A DNA stretch of 64,000 bases from Lysinibacillus cavernae (GCF_009724685.1 NZ_WMEF01000002.1:496001-560000), one strand, 5' to 3'. Positions 9,139-18,554 are shown, counted from the first letter of the stretch. The notes: generated from the sequence alone by a model not told the origin. Program-made: numbers and translations.

Positions 9139-9837
9139 ATGACATACAAAATAAACAAATCTGAAGACATTATCGACAATAAAATTATTGAAAAAAATGA
9201 GTTAATCAATCCTTCAGAATATTTTTTGACCTTATATAGAAATTTGGATAATTTTGAGCTAGAGAGATGTATGGTATTAAAAAATTTAGAAATTTTTTTA
9301 AGATGGAATAAACAAACACAACATATTTCGGAAGACAAACTTCAAAAGCTTTGGATGAAGCTAATAAGAAAACATAAATTTTCTCTTGATGAATGGGAAA
9401 GCAATGCTGCAAAAACTAATATCCACTCTTACCTAGTGAAAGAACAAGGACATGGTTTACAAAAGTTACTGCGTTTTTACAAGGAACGTCACGGAATAAA
9501 ATGGTTAGAGAATGCCTTTGATTATGGGTTGACACTGCTAATTAAGGGTGGAGAAATGCCAGGATTAGAAATGTTTTTCCTAACAAATTTAATATGTTAC
9601 AAATGGGAAATAGATTATTTAGAGGATGCAGATGTACAACATTTCTTTTGTCATTCCATAAACGGGAAAGTGAAAGAAGTCTACGATAGTTTCAGGTCTT
9701 ACGTCAGAGAACAGAATCTTTTAACTGCTACTAAACTACATAAACTTTTATCCAAATATAATCCTCATTTTCATATAAATTCTGCAGCAACACCTAAATT
9801 TTATAAGGAATTGGCCCTATTTATTGAAATAAATTGA
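9139..9837 (+). CDS. Hypothetical protein, helix-rich
   Basis: A 232-residue soluble protein, rich in Lys, Glu and aromatic residues, with no signal peptide or membrane segment. I do not recognise the family. Charged, probably helical stretches dominate (LEIFLRWNKQTQHISEDK, LQKLLRFYKERHGIKW). AGAGAAGTG precedes the ATG at acceptable distance, and a terminator follows at 9854. It is the only intact gene downstream of riboswitch 2 and would be on the same transcript if the truncated frame before it does not block read-through. Confidence 0.65.
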   Translation: MTYKINKSEDIIDNKIIEKNELINPSEYFLTLYRNLDNFELERCMVLKNLEIFLRWNKQTQHISEDKLQKLWMKLIRKHKFSLDEWESNAAKTNIHSYLVKEQGHGLQKLLRFYKERHGIKWLENAFDYGLTLLIKGGEMPGLEMFFLTNLICYKWEIDYLEDADVQHFFCHSINGKVKEVYDSFRSYVREQNLLTATKLHKLLSKYNPHFHINSAATPKFYKELALFIEIN

Positions 9838-9853
9838 TATGCATTCAAAGTGT

Positions 9854-9890
9854 AAAACAGTCTATTATTCTTTAGAATATAGGCTGTTTC
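9854..9890 (+). terminator. Rho-independent terminator
   Basis: AAACAGTCTAT / ATAGGCTGTTT stem followed by CTAT. The AT-rich stretch up to 10164 behind it holds no gene and should contain the nrd promoter. Confidence 0.75.
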
Positions 9891-10164
9891 TATAATGAAT
9901 ACAACTTAAAAAAAAGATTAGTTTAGGTATTTCACAAAGTATTTGCCTTTTACTATAAATAAATTTTAACAGATAAATTCATACTTAGTTTAAAATATAC
10001 AATGTGTTTAGGTATAAATAATTAGTGTAGCCTATCTTAAATCACATAACACAAAATACTAAATAATCAAAAATGAAAGAAGTTTCGAATCTAGATTTAC
10101 TTTTTATTTGAAGGATGGTAGACTTAAGACTATTGAACAACAACTACATATTGTGTTCGTTTCA

Positions 10165-10345
10165 TAAAGGTACTACTACATGTAGTTTAATAGGGAAGTT
10201 CGGTACATACCGACGCTGTCCCCGCAACTGTGAAGCTGACGATGATTGAAAAACCACTGTGCATTCGCATGGGAAGGAAATCAGAGAATGATGCAAGCCA
10301 GGAGACCTGCCTTTATAAACAAATTAATCATTTCTTCGGGGATTA
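10165..10345 (+). promoter_or_regulatory. Cobalamin riboswitch 3
   Basis: Third aptamer: TAGGGAAGTTCGGT at 10191, CGACGCTGTCCCCGCAACTG from 10211, ATGGGAAGG near 10269 and GCCAGGAGACCTGCC at 10297-10311. A strong terminator (10391-10424) separates it from nrdH. The family behaviour predicts repression of the class Ib ribonucleotide reductase by B12. Confidence 0.95.
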
Positions 10346-10390
10346 AGAGATGGGAACGTCGGTATTTTAAGTATGTTAACGTTTCCATTT

Positions 10391-10424
10391 AGGCTATCTC
10401 TCTAGAAGGGATAGCCTATTTTTA
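10391..10424 (+). terminator. Riboswitch-linked terminator
   Basis: AGGCTATC / GATAGCCT hairpin followed by ATTTTTATTTT, ending 22 bases before nrdH. Likely off-state of riboswitch 3. Confidence 0.85.
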
Positions 10425-10446
10425 TTTTACGAAAAGAGGGATTTCT

Positions 10447-10671
10447 ATGAAACTTTATACGAAAACAATCTGTCCAAAATGCCTTTGGGTAAAATCTGAA
10501 TTACAACGTGCAGGACTTGAAGCAGAAATTGTTAACATTGATCACGATGAACAAGCTAAGCAAACAATTATTGATGCAGGTTTTTTAAGTGTGCCCGTTT
10601 TAGAAATGGATGCAACATTTATAGGAGATGCACAGGAAATTGTTTCTCGTATTGAGATGATTGCACAATGA
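10447..10671 (+). CDS. nrdH: NrdH glutaredoxin-like redox protein
   Basis: A 74-residue glutaredoxin-fold protein that should re-reduce the class Ib ribonucleotide reductase. The redox motif CPKC lies at residues 9-12, where many NrdH proteins have CVQC or CMQC. The SVPVL cis-proline segment is near residue 57. AAGAGGG precedes the ATG. It is the first gene behind riboswitch 3 and overlaps nrdI by 4 bases (ATGA), which argues for translational coupling. Confidence 0.92.
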   Translation: MKLYTKTICPKCLWVKSELQRAGLEAEIVNIDHDEQAKQTIIDAGFLSVPVLEMDATFIGDAQEIVSRIEMIAQ

Positions 10672-11027
10672 TCGTTTACGCTAGTCGTACAGGCAATGTC
10701 CGAAATGTTGTATCCAAATTAAAGGCTGAATCTATCGAACTCTCTGAGGAATTACGATTAACTAAGCCTTATCTTTTAATTACGTACACGGATGGATTAG
10801 GTGACATTCCAGCAAAAGTGCAACGTTTTTTAGAAAAAAACAGAGATTTTTGTAAGGGAGTAGTTGCTAGTGGCAATAGTAACTTCGGACATCATGTGTT
10901 TGGCGCTGCAGGTGAGAAAATTGCTACTACATATCAAGTACCTTTAGTGAGGAAATTAGACTTACGAGGAAATCAAACAGATTATGAAGCGATACAAACG
11001 TTTTATGAAATGAGGGTAATGAAATGA
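10668..11027 (+). CDS. nrdI: NrdI flavodoxin-like protein
   Basis: A 119-residue NrdI that supplies the oxidant used to assemble the manganese-tyrosyl radical cofactor of NrdF. Recognisable segments are YASRTGNVRNVV at the N-terminus (phosphate-binding loop) and SGNSNFGHHV near residue 64. It overlaps nrdH and nrdE by ATGA junctions, so the three are translated as a coupled unit. Confidence 0.93.
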   Translation: MIVYASRTGNVRNVVSKLKAESIELSEELRLTKPYLLITYTDGLGDIPAKVQRFLEKNRDFCKGVVASGNSNFGHHVFGAAGEKIATTYQVPLVRKLDLRGNQTDYEAIQTFYEMRVMK

Positions 11028-13117
11028 AAACCTATTTAAAGCTTAATAATGACGTACTAAATCGTTACAGTACAACTGGGCTATTAGAGTTAGAAAAGGA
11101 TCGTGAAGCTACGCGTCGCTACTTTTTAGAGTATGTCAACGTACGTTTACGTTATTTTATAGATATCGAGGAAAAAATCCGCTATTTAGTTGATGAGGGC
11201 TACTATGAGAAGGCATTTATCGACATGTACGAGATGGAATTTATTAAGCAGTTGTACAAAAAAGCATATGATTATAATTTCCGCTTCCCATCCTTTATGA
11301 GTGCTAGCAAGTTTTACGATAGCTACGCCATGAAAAGTCGTGATGGGGAAGAAATCTTAGAAAAATATGAGGACCGTATTGTCATTATTGCATTGTATTT
11401 GGCGCAAGGGAACACAGTGCTAGCAGAACGTTCTGTTGAAGCGATGATGGAAGCCTATCAGCCTGCTACACCAACTGCTTTAAATAGTGGGAAGAAAGCC
11501 CGTGGCGAATTAGTAAGTTGTTTTAAATTATCAATGGATGATTCTATGAATAGCATTTCTGAAAATATTGGTTATTGTTTAGAGCTATCACGTCTAGGTG
11601 GTGGGGTTGGGGTAAACTTAACGGATTTACGTCCTTTAGGTGATCCAATTAAAGAAATACTAAATCGTGCAAGTGGTGTAATCCCTGTTGCGAAACTATT
11701 AGAAAATTCTTTCAGTTATTCAAATCAACTTGGTCAACGAAATGGCTCTGGTGTTGTCTATTTAAATATTTTCCATGCAGATATAGAAAATTTCATTTCA
11801 TCAAAAAAACCAAATGCTGATGATAAAATTCGCCTTGCAACACTATCAACAGGCATTATTATTCCGAGTATTTTCTTTGAACTGATGAAACGTGATAAAG
11901 ATATTGTATTATTTAGTCCATACGATATTTTTAAAGAATATGGTAAACGTATGTCTGAGATTTCAATTTCAGACATGTACTATGAGCTACTTGATAACCC
12001 TAAAATTCGTAAAATTAAACGTTTGAATGCGCGTAAACTTTATACTGAGGTGAAAAAAGCACAATTTGAATCGGGCTATCCGTTTGAAATTTTTGATGAT
12101 AATGTAAATAAAATGCATCCACTAAAAAATATCGGTCGCGTAAAAATGTCAAACTTATGTACAGAAATCTTGCAAGTTCAAGAAACTAGTGTCATTACAG
12201 ATCAAGATCAACCGAACGAATATGGCTTAGATGTATCCTGTAACTTAGGGTCCATTGATATTCATGCAGCAAGTAAAGTGAATGATTTCGAAGCCTTAAT
12301 CGATACGGCTATGCACCTATTAACAAATGTGTCGCAAATGACGCACATCAAGAATGTACCTTCTGTTGCAAAAGCAAATCAATTAATGCATTCAGTAGGG
12401 CTTGGCTGTATGAATCTCCACGGACATCTTGTTACTGAGGGCATCTTGTATGGCTCGAAAGATTCTATTGATTTCATGGATCGCTTTATGGAGGCCATGA
12501 ACTATTATTCACTCAAATCATCTATGGAAATGGCTAAAGAAAAAGCTGAAACTTTCTACCGATTTGAGGACAGCGATTATGCTTCAGGTAGCTATTTTGA
12601 ACAATATATAAATAAAACTGACGAAGAGCTATCGCCTGTTGTGTTAAAAGCGCTTGGTAATATACCAATCATTACAAACAAGATGTGGAACATGTTAAAG
12701 CAAGATGTGATGCAATATGGTCTATTTCATTCATATCGTTTGGCTATTGCACCAACTGGCAGCATTTCGTACATCCGTAGCTGTACGGCTTCAATCTCTC
12801 CATGTACAGAGCGTGTAGAAGTTCGTGATTATGCAGATAGTAGAACCATATACCCAATGCCACATTTAACAAATGACAACAGTCATTTATATGTGGAGGC
12901 CTATGATGTTGACCCTTATGATTTAATTGATTTATACGCAGCTTCTCAAAAACACGTTGACCAAGGTATTTCAATGACTCTTTATGTAACTGACAATTGG
13001 ACAACAGAACAATTGGCCAAAGTATACATTTATGCATGGGTAAAGGGGATTAAGTCCGTTTACTATGTTCGTCAACGATTACAAAGCTTAGAGGAGTGTG
13101 TAGCATGTCAAATATAA
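11024..13117 (+). CDS. nrdE: Class Ib ribonucleotide reductase, large subunit
   Basis: A 697-residue NrdE that reduces ribonucleoside diphosphates to deoxy forms. The active-site cysteines are in place: VSCFKLS near residue 165, the NLCTEI motif (Asn-Cys-Glu triad) near residue 383, and the C-terminal redox pair in ECVACQI at the last residues, which is reduced by NrdH. SCNLGSIDI and the APTGSISYI segment are also intact. The length fits class Ib. The stop overlaps the nrdF start by 13 bases. Confidence 0.96.
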   Translation: MKTYLKLNNDVLNRYSTTGLLELEKDREATRRYFLEYVNVRLRYFIDIEEKIRYLVDEGYYEKAFIDMYEMEFIKQLYKKAYDYNFRFPSFMSASKFYDSYAMKSRDGEEILEKYEDRIVIIALYLAQGNTVLAERSVEAMMEAYQPATPTALNSGKKARGELVSCFKLSMDDSMNSISENIGYCLELSRLGGGVGVNLTDLRPLGDPIKEILNRASGVIPVAKLLENSFSYSNQLGQRNGSGVVYLNIFHADIENFISSKKPNADDKIRLATLSTGIIIPSIFFELMKRDKDIVLFSPYDIFKEYGKRMSEISISDMYYELLDNPKIRKIKRLNARKLYTEVKKAQFESGYPFEIFDDNVNKMHPLKNIGRVKMSNLCTEILQVQETSVITDQDQPNEYGLDVSCNLGSIDIHAASKVNDFEALIDTAMHLLTNVSQMTHIKNVPSVAKANQLMHSVGLGCMNLHGHLVTEGILYGSKDSIDFMDRFMEAMNYYSLKSSMEMAKEKAETFYRFEDSDYASGSYFEQYINKTDEELSPVVLKALGNIPIITNKMWNMLKQDVMQYGLFHSYRLAIAPTGSISYIRSCTASISPCTERVEVRDYADSRTIYPMPHLTNDNSHLYVEAYDVDPYDLIDLYAASQKHVDQGISMTLYVTDNWTTEQLAKVYIYAWVKGIKSVYYVRQRLQSLEECVACQI

Positions 13118-14073
13118 TATATGAGGCAGTCAACTGGAATAAGGCAACGAGTGAACTTGCACAAATATTCTGGGACCAGCAATGGAAGCAAATTTGGTTT
13201 CCAGAAGAAATTGCAGTCAGCAAAGATATCAAACAGTGGAAAAGCTTTGAGCATCAAGATACGTATAAAAAAGTATTCGCAGGATTAACCTTACTTGATA
13301 CTGTTCAGACAAATATAGGGATGAATCGTGTTGCCGCTTATACTAACGATTTACAAGAGAAGGCTGTACTAACCGTTTTTGATGCATTTGAGGCGATCCA
13401 TGCCAAATCATATTCTTATATATTCACAACGCTTTGTACAAACGAAGAAATCGATGAGCTATTTGAATGGGTAAAGAAAAATGAATTTCTACAATATAAA
13501 GCGAATAAAATTGCAGATATTTATAACGGTATTGAAGAAGGCGATTCTGAGAGCCTATGGAAAGCGATGTACTCTTCCGTTATGCTGGAATCTTTCCTTT
13601 TCTATTCTGGCTTTTTCTACCCACTGTACTTAGGAGGACAAGGTTTCCTAAGAAACAGTGCTGAAATTATTTCTCTTATTTTACGCGACGAATCCATCCA
13701 TGGTGTTGCAGTAGGATTTTTTGCTCAAAATCTATTTAAGCAATTTTCAAAAGAAAAACAAGAAGCGTTACAATTATGGGGTTATGAATTATTGCTGGAT
13801 TTATATCAGAATGAAATGAAATATACAGATGATATCTATGCGGAAACAGGGTTATCTCCTGAGGTAAAAGCCTATGTCCGTTATAATGCAAATAAAGCAT
13901 TAATGAATGTCGGCTTTGAAGCAATGTTCCCTGAAGAGGAAGTTAATCCGATTGTTATGAATGGAATTCGTAATGAAGGCTCCACATATGATTTCTTTTC
14001 ACAAAAGGGTGCTACCTATGCAAAAGCAAAAGTAGCGCCAATTACAGATGACACATTTAATTTTAATCGCTAA
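13105..14073 (+). CDS. nrdF: Class Ib ribonucleotide reductase, small subunit
   Basis: A 322-residue NrdF, the radical-bearing di-metal subunit. Metal ligands are visible in FDAFEAIHAKSYS near residue 93 (Glu, His), MLESFLFYSGF near residue 155 and RDESIHGVAVGFF near residue 192 (Glu, His). The frame is open to a GTG at 13096, but that codon overlaps the GAGGAG ribosome binding site at 13091-13096, so the ATG at 13105 is the start. It sits inside the end of nrdE and is followed after 12 bases by dut. Confidence 0.95.
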   Translation: MSNIIYEAVNWNKATSELAQIFWDQQWKQIWFPEEIAVSKDIKQWKSFEHQDTYKKVFAGLTLLDTVQTNIGMNRVAAYTNDLQEKAVLTVFDAFEAIHAKSYSYIFTTLCTNEEIDELFEWVKKNEFLQYKANKIADIYNGIEEGDSESLWKAMYSSVMLESFLFYSGFFYPLYLGGQGFLRNSAEIISLILRDESIHGVAVGFFAQNLFKQFSKEKQEALQLWGYELLLDLYQNEMKYTDDIYAETGLSPEVKAYVRYNANKALMNVGFEAMFPEEEVNPIVMNGIRNEGSTYDFFSQKGATYAKAKVAPITDDTFNFNR

Positions 14074-14085
14074 GGATGAAGAAAA

Positions 14086-14523
14086 ATGAACGTAGAAGTA
14101 AAAATCAAAAGAATTCACGCTGATGCCATGCTACCTATGCAAGCCAACCCTGGGGATGCTGGGATGGATCTCTATTCCATTGAAGCTACAGAGATACCAG
14201 CAGGCGAATCCAAACTAATTAAAACAGGCATACAGATTGAATTACCTAAAGGAACGGAAGCTCAAATTCGACCTAGAAGTGGCCTAGCATTAAAACATAG
14301 CGTAACAGTTCTTAATAGCCCAGGCACAATAGATGAAGGCTACAGAGGGGAAATTGGCGTTATTTTAATTAATCATGGTAAAGAAACATTTAAAGTAGAA
14401 AAATCAATGCGTATTGCCCAAATGGTTATTCAATTTGTCCCGTCCATTCAATTAGTAGAAGTAAATGAATTAACGGAGACAATCCGTGGAACTTCTGGAT
14501 TTGGAGCGAGTGGTACAAAATAG
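14086..14523 (+). CDS. dut: dUTPase
   Basis: A 145-residue trimeric dUTP pyrophosphatase that removes dUTP and supplies dUMP for thymidylate synthesis. All conserved motifs are present: [38 protein letters not shown] and the C-terminal P-loop-like [11 protein letters not shown]. It is the last gene of the nrd operon, so it should share control by riboswitch 3. A terminator follows 24 bases later. Confidence 0.95.
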   Translation: MNVEVKIKRIHADAMLPMQANPGDAGMDLYSIEATEIPAGESKLIKTGIQIELPKGTEAQIRPRSGLALKHSVTVLNSPGTIDEGYRGEIGVILINHGKETFKVEKSMRIAQMVIQFVPSIQLVEVNELTETIRGTSGFGASGTK

Positions 14524-14546
14524 GGTTTAAAAGAGAACGCGTTTGT

Positions 14547-14586
14547 AAGGATTAGGTTCGGTATATATCGAATCTAATCCTTTTTA
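14547..14586 (+). terminator. nrd operon terminator
   Basis: AAGGATTAGATTCG-type inverted repeat (GGATTAGGTTCG / CGAATCTAATCC) followed by TTTTTATTT. Confidence 0.9.
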
Positions 14587-14730
14587 TTTATTCATTTTTA
14601 AATAAAGACAAATTTTATTTCACTTTAACGTAACGGAGACTTATTATATAGGCAATTCTTCAAACCACGCCGTATTTAAAGAGGATGGACATAACAATAT
14701 TTAATGCCTATAGGAAAACACTAAGAAAAT

Positions 14731-14776
14731 CTTAAGAATTGGTGTGCGCGTTTGTTAAGATTTAATTAGTATTATA
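14731..14776 (+). promoter_or_regulatory. Candidate response-regulator binding repeats
   Basis: CTTAAGAATT at 14731 and GTTAAGATTTA at 14754 form a direct repeat of TTAAGA with about two helical turns between copies, followed by TATTATATCC, 60 bases upstream of the two-component operon. OmpR-family regulators commonly bind such paired repeats in their own promoters; the assignment is an inference. Confidence 0.4.
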
Positions 14777-14838
14777 TCCTTATACGAATCCTATAGGGGT
14801 GATCACATGAGCCAAGAGAGATGGAGGAGTGAATGTAG

Positions 14839-15534
14839 TTGAACATTTTGATTTGTGATGATGATAAAGAAATTGTAAGAGCGATTAGCATTTTTTTAGA
14901 AAATGAGGGCTATCAAGTATTCAAAGCTTACAATGGTATAGAGGCAATCGACCTTATTCGAGATCATGTTATTCACCTAATTATTATGGATATTATGATG
15001 CCAAAAATGGATGGGATTACAGCGACGATGAAGATACGGGAAGATAATATGATTCCGTTAATTATGCTTTCTGCCAAGTCGGAGGATCATGACAAAATAC
15101 TCGGATTAAATATCGGAGCAGATGATTATATGGCCAAGCCGTTTAATCCATTAGAACTTGTGGCTAGAGTGAAATCGCAGTTAAGAAGGTATACGACATT
15201 TGGGAGTCTTGAGGTGGATAGTTATGTACTGCAAACGGGCGGGCTCATGATTGATGATGAACAGAAAGTCATTACCGTTGATAAACAAGAGGTTCATTTG
15301 ACACCCGTGCAGTATAAAATTTTAAAGCTTCTCACAACAAATGCTGGGCGAGTGTTCACCATTGAAGAGATTTATGAAAAGGTATGGAATGAAAGGGCCA
15401 TTAATCCAGAAAATACGGTTTCGGTTCATATTCGAAAGATTCGAGAAAAAATTGAGATTAATCCGAAAGAGCCGAAGTATTTAAAAGTTGTATGGGGAGT
15501 TGGATATAAAGTTGAGAAAATTGAGAAGTATTAG
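14839..15534 (+). CDS. OmpR/VanR-family response regulator
   Basis: A 231-residue response regulator. The receiver domain (residues 1-115) has the acidic pair near D8-D9, phospho-acceptor Asp in IIMDIMMPKMDG near residue 51, and the conserved Lys in MAKPF. The C-terminal winged helix runs from about residue 130, with LTPVQYKILKLL and VSVHIRKIREKI. The start is a TTG with ATGGAGGAGTG before it. It is translationally linked to the kinase, whose frame begins inside its last codons. Confidence 0.93.
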   Translation: MNILICDDDKEIVRAISIFLENEGYQVFKAYNGIEAIDLIRDHVIHLIIMDIMMPKMDGITATMKIREDNMIPLIMLSAKSEDHDKILGLNIGADDYMAKPFNPLELVARVKSQLRRYTTFGSLEVDSYVLQTGGLMIDDEQKVITVDKQEVHLTPVQYKILKLLTTNAGRVFTIEEIYEKVWNERAINPENTVSVHIRKIREKIEINPKEPKYLKVVWGVGYKVEKIEKY

Positions 15535-17572
15535 TCATGCACTCATTACGAAAGTGGTTGTGTTTCTGATTGCCATCGTATGTTTAATTGGTATAGCGAA
15601 GGTTATTATCAATCTAGAATTTAATGAGATTCATCTTAGTAGTATCAATCAAGATAATTATTTTGAAAGTCGAGCATTCGCTGATGAAAGTTACAGCCTT
15701 ATTGCCTCCGTAGCGCAATTAATTGGAAAATACAAAAGTGAAGAGCATATTTTAAGCGGGAAGACACTAACAAAAGAAGAAATTAGAGAAATCGAAGATA
15801 ATTTATATGATGAATTCCTTTATTCACACAGTTATGATTCGAATTTGAGTGAAGTGGAAAATAAGCGTATCTATCAAGAAAAATATGCAGATGATATAAC
15901 TAGTAAAAAAGACGAGCACATGCAAGAACAAGTAAGAGCATATTATCGGTTACTCAGCACACTAGAAGAATATGAAGGAATCGTGTTTTATGCAAGTGAC
16001 GGTGAACATGTATTCTCCAATAGTAAACTAAGTAAGAAAGAGCAATTTGAATCATTTGGTGCATATATACTATTTGAGGATTATCAACAAAAGCTTTATC
16101 CAAATGAAGTGAAAGAAAGTCGATACTTGGATTACTTTACACAAGACGTTGAAAAGTTGAATCCACAAACAGACGTCATTTATGTGGCGTTTAAAGATTC
16201 TTATTTACAACAAAAAATGTCGGAATGGGAAAAAGACAAAGAGCTTGCCAAAAGATTTCTTAATGCGTTCATTGTATTTCTAGCAGGATTTATTTTATCA
16301 TTCATTTATTTAATCTTGGTTATTGGAAGAACGTCATTTAAAGATAAAGAAATTCATTTTCATGTCATTGACAAACTATATAACGATCTCAATATTGTCA
16401 TAGTCGTTTGTTTAATAGCGATGTGGGTAGCAATGATTGTTGAAGTGTTGCATGATATGTACATGCTCCTCACGGTACCTATTTTTAGCATTGCCTTACT
16501 GTTGATTTTATCGCTCGTAAAGCATATCAAAAATAGATCATTTTTTCAGCATACACTTATCTATCAAATTCTCAAAAAGGTTTTTCTTTCGGTAAAAAAT
16601 GTGTTTGATAATGGCAGTATGGCTGTAAAAATCGTGCTGCTTGTCATTGGCTATCCATTGGTAGTTGCGGCAACGTTTTTCGTGTTTCCCGTTACTATGG
16701 GTCTAGCTGCCTGGTTTGCTATGAGAAAGGTAAAGTCATTTAACCGCATTAAAGAGGGCGTAGAGCAAATTAAGGATGGGGATCTTCATCATCGAATTGA
16801 AGTAGATGGCAAAGGAGAGTTTAGCCAACTTGCAGCAAATATTAATAGCATTACCGATGGGTTAAAAAAGTCGGTGGACAGTGAGATCAAGAGCGAACGT
16901 TTAAAAACAGAGCTCATTACGAATGTTTCCCATGATATCAGAACACCTTTAACGTCAATCATTACGTATGTCGATTTATTAAAAATAGAAAACGACCCTG
17001 ACATGATTGCTGAGTATGTAGACGTATTAGACCAAAAATCGAAAAGACTCAAGCTCTTAACGGACGATTTATTTGAAGCTGCTAAAGCTTCAAGTGGAAG
17101 TATGCCTGTTCAATTAGAACGGATTGACATCGTATCATTACTAACGCAAGGTGTAGGAGAAATGGGTGAAAAAATTGAAGCATCTTCATTAGATTTTAAG
17201 TTAGCCTATCCAAAAGAAAAGGTGTATATGAAGGCTGATGGTAAACTCCTATGGCGCGCCATTGAAAACTTATTCTCAAATATTTTTAAATACGCACTGC
17301 CTGCATCAAGGGTATATATAGATGTTGAAGATTTAGGAAATGAAATACTCGTGACATTTAAAAATATTTCAGCATACGAATTAAATATTTCAGTCGATGA
17401 GCTAATGGAACGCTTTAAACGAGGAGATGAATCTAGATCAAGTCAAGGTAGCGGATTAGGGTTGTCTATTGCAGAAAGCCTTGTTCACATCCAGCACGGA
17501 AAGTTCATAGTTCAAGTAGATGGCGATTTATTTAAGGCCATAATTTATCTACCAAAATTTCCAAATGAATAA
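15512..17572 (+). CDS. Sensor histidine kinase, VanS-like, polytopic
   Basis: About 686 residues. One N-terminal membrane segment is followed by a roughly 200-residue extracytoplasmic region, then a cluster of further membrane segments (FIVFLAGFILSFIYLILVIG and others), a HAMP-like linker, the H-box NVSHDIRTPLT and an ATPase domain with IENLFSNIFKYA and GSGLGLSI. The multi-span membrane part is larger than in a classical VanS. The start is uncertain: TTGs at 15488, 15500, 15512 and 15521 share the frame; GGGGAG at 15494-15499 favours 15512. It overlaps the regulator gene. Confidence 0.9.
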   Translation: MRKLRSISHALITKVVVFLIAIVCLIGIAKVIINLEFNEIHLSSINQDNYFESRAFADESYSLIASVAQLIGKYKSEEHILSGKTLTKEEIREIEDNLYDEFLYSHSYDSNLSEVENKRIYQEKYADDITSKKDEHMQEQVRAYYRLLSTLEEYEGIVFYASDGEHVFSNSKLSKKEQFESFGAYILFEDYQQKLYPNEVKESRYLDYFTQDVEKLNPQTDVIYVAFKDSYLQQKMSEWEKDKELAKRFLNAFIVFLAGFILSFIYLILVIGRTSFKDKEIHFHVIDKLYNDLNIVIVVCLIAMWVAMIVEVLHDMYMLLTVPIFSIALLLILSLVKHIKNRSFFQHTLIYQILKKVFLSVKNVFDNGSMAVKIVLLVIGYPLVVAATFFVFPVTMGLAAWFAMRKVKSFNRIKEGVEQIKDGDLHHRIEVDGKGEFSQLAANINSITDGLKKSVDSEIKSERLKTELITNVSHDIRTPLTSIITYVDLLKIENDPDMIAEYVDVLDQKSKRLKLLTDDLFEAAKASSGSMPVQLERIDIVSLLTQGVGEMGEKIEASSLDFKLAYPKEKVYMKADGKLLWRAIENLFSNIFKYALPASRVYIDVEDLGNEILVTFKNISAYELNISVDELMERFKRGDESRSSQGSGLGLSIAESLVHIQHGKFIVQVDGDLFKAIIYLPKFPNE

Positions 17573-17680
17573 TGGAACAAAGGAATAGGTGGTGCTGATA
17601 AAAGTAATAGAGATGTTGTTGAGAAATTTCAACGTTCTTCAAATATAGAAAAACAAGATTATGCTAGTTTCAGTTTAGAG

Positions 17681-17717
17681 GAGTATCATTCACATGTAAG
17701 AATGATGCTCTTTTATT
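17681..17717 (+). terminator. Two-component operon terminator
   Basis: GAGTATCATTC / GAATGATGCTC hairpin followed by TTTTATT. The rest of 17573-17961 holds no credible gene. Confidence 0.75.
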
Positions 17718-17961
17718 GTTGTTTAGAACCTATTTTGGGAATACATTATCATGGAAAGGAACAAATAATAATGCCTTATTCCGTTAAATAGAGTAAGGAA
17801 GGAAAAAGTTAAACATTTAAATGTAAATCATGACTATAAAAGGGTAGAATAGTTTAAGACTAGAATTCCCGATACAAAAAAAATTGGTTGGATAAGAAGA
17901 ATAAGTGCACATTAGATGAAAGCTAGTTTTGTGTAAATAATGTTGATAGAGGTGCTTTTAG

Positions 17962-18405
17962 ATGAAACAATGGACAAAAGAAATAGAAATAAATGCTCCA
18001 ATTGAACAAGTTTGGATGCTATTTGATGGTTCACAAGAAAATATGCAAAAAATCATGCCTCAAGTAGTTGAACACAAACCGATTAAAATAACTGACGAAG
18101 TGGTTGGAAGTGTATATCGTCAAAAATATAAAGAAGGAAAACGGATAGAGGAGTATGATATAGAAACATTAGAATATTTGAATACACCTCATAAGAAAAA
18201 GCTAAAAGTAGGTTTTACACTTGCTAATATGTTTGAAATAACAGCCTGTTATGAACTAAGTGAAATAGATAATAATAAGACCTTGTTAAAATATACGGCG
18301 ACTAATCGTGCTTTAAAGTGGTTTGTAAAATTATTTTTATTGTTTGCTTCTGAAAAAGTAATCATTGAATTTTTAGAACGTGTAAAAAATGTAGCTGAAG
18401 CCTAA
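17962..18405 (+). CDS. SRPBCC (START-like) family protein
   Basis: A 147-residue single-domain protein with the helix-grip pattern of the SRPBCC superfamily: KEIEINAPIEQVWMLF at the N-terminus, a central run of beta strands (VGSVYRQKYKEG, LKVGFTLANMF) and a long C-terminal helix. Such proteins bind a hydrophobic ligand; no ligand can be named. AGAGGTGC precedes the ATG. It stands alone between the two-component system and the converging MFS gene. Confidence 0.75.
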   Translation: MKQWTKEIEINAPIEQVWMLFDGSQENMQKIMPQVVEHKPIKITDEVVGSVYRQKYKEGKRIEEYDIETLEYLNTPHKKKLKVGFTLANMFEITACYELSEIDNNKTLLKYTATNRALKWFVKLFLLFASEKVIIEFLERVKNVAEA

Positions 18406-18463
18406 AGAAATAGAGAGAAGGTAAAAGGGCAGCACGATATTTCTAAATCCTTGAGCTATAAAA

Positions 18464-18535
18464 AACACCCTACCTCTATTGTTGAATATATCGATTTTCA
18501 GTCGAGTATTTCAATATACATAAAGGAAGGGTGTA
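18464..18535. terminator. Long inverted repeat between convergent genes
   Basis: ACACCCT at 18464 pairs with AGGGTGT at 18529, and inside it TTGAATATATCG pairs with CGAGTATTTCAA. The whole 72 bases can fold as one long hairpin between two convergent genes and could act as a bidirectional terminator. Confidence 0.55.
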
Positions 18536-18554
18536 GGAAGATTTGGGGCTATTA

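Noticed and set aside
17573..17791. A 70-codon stop-free stretch in frame after the histidine kinase stop
   Set aside because: It has no start codon or ribosome binding site, contains the kinase operon terminator hairpin, and matches no family I know.
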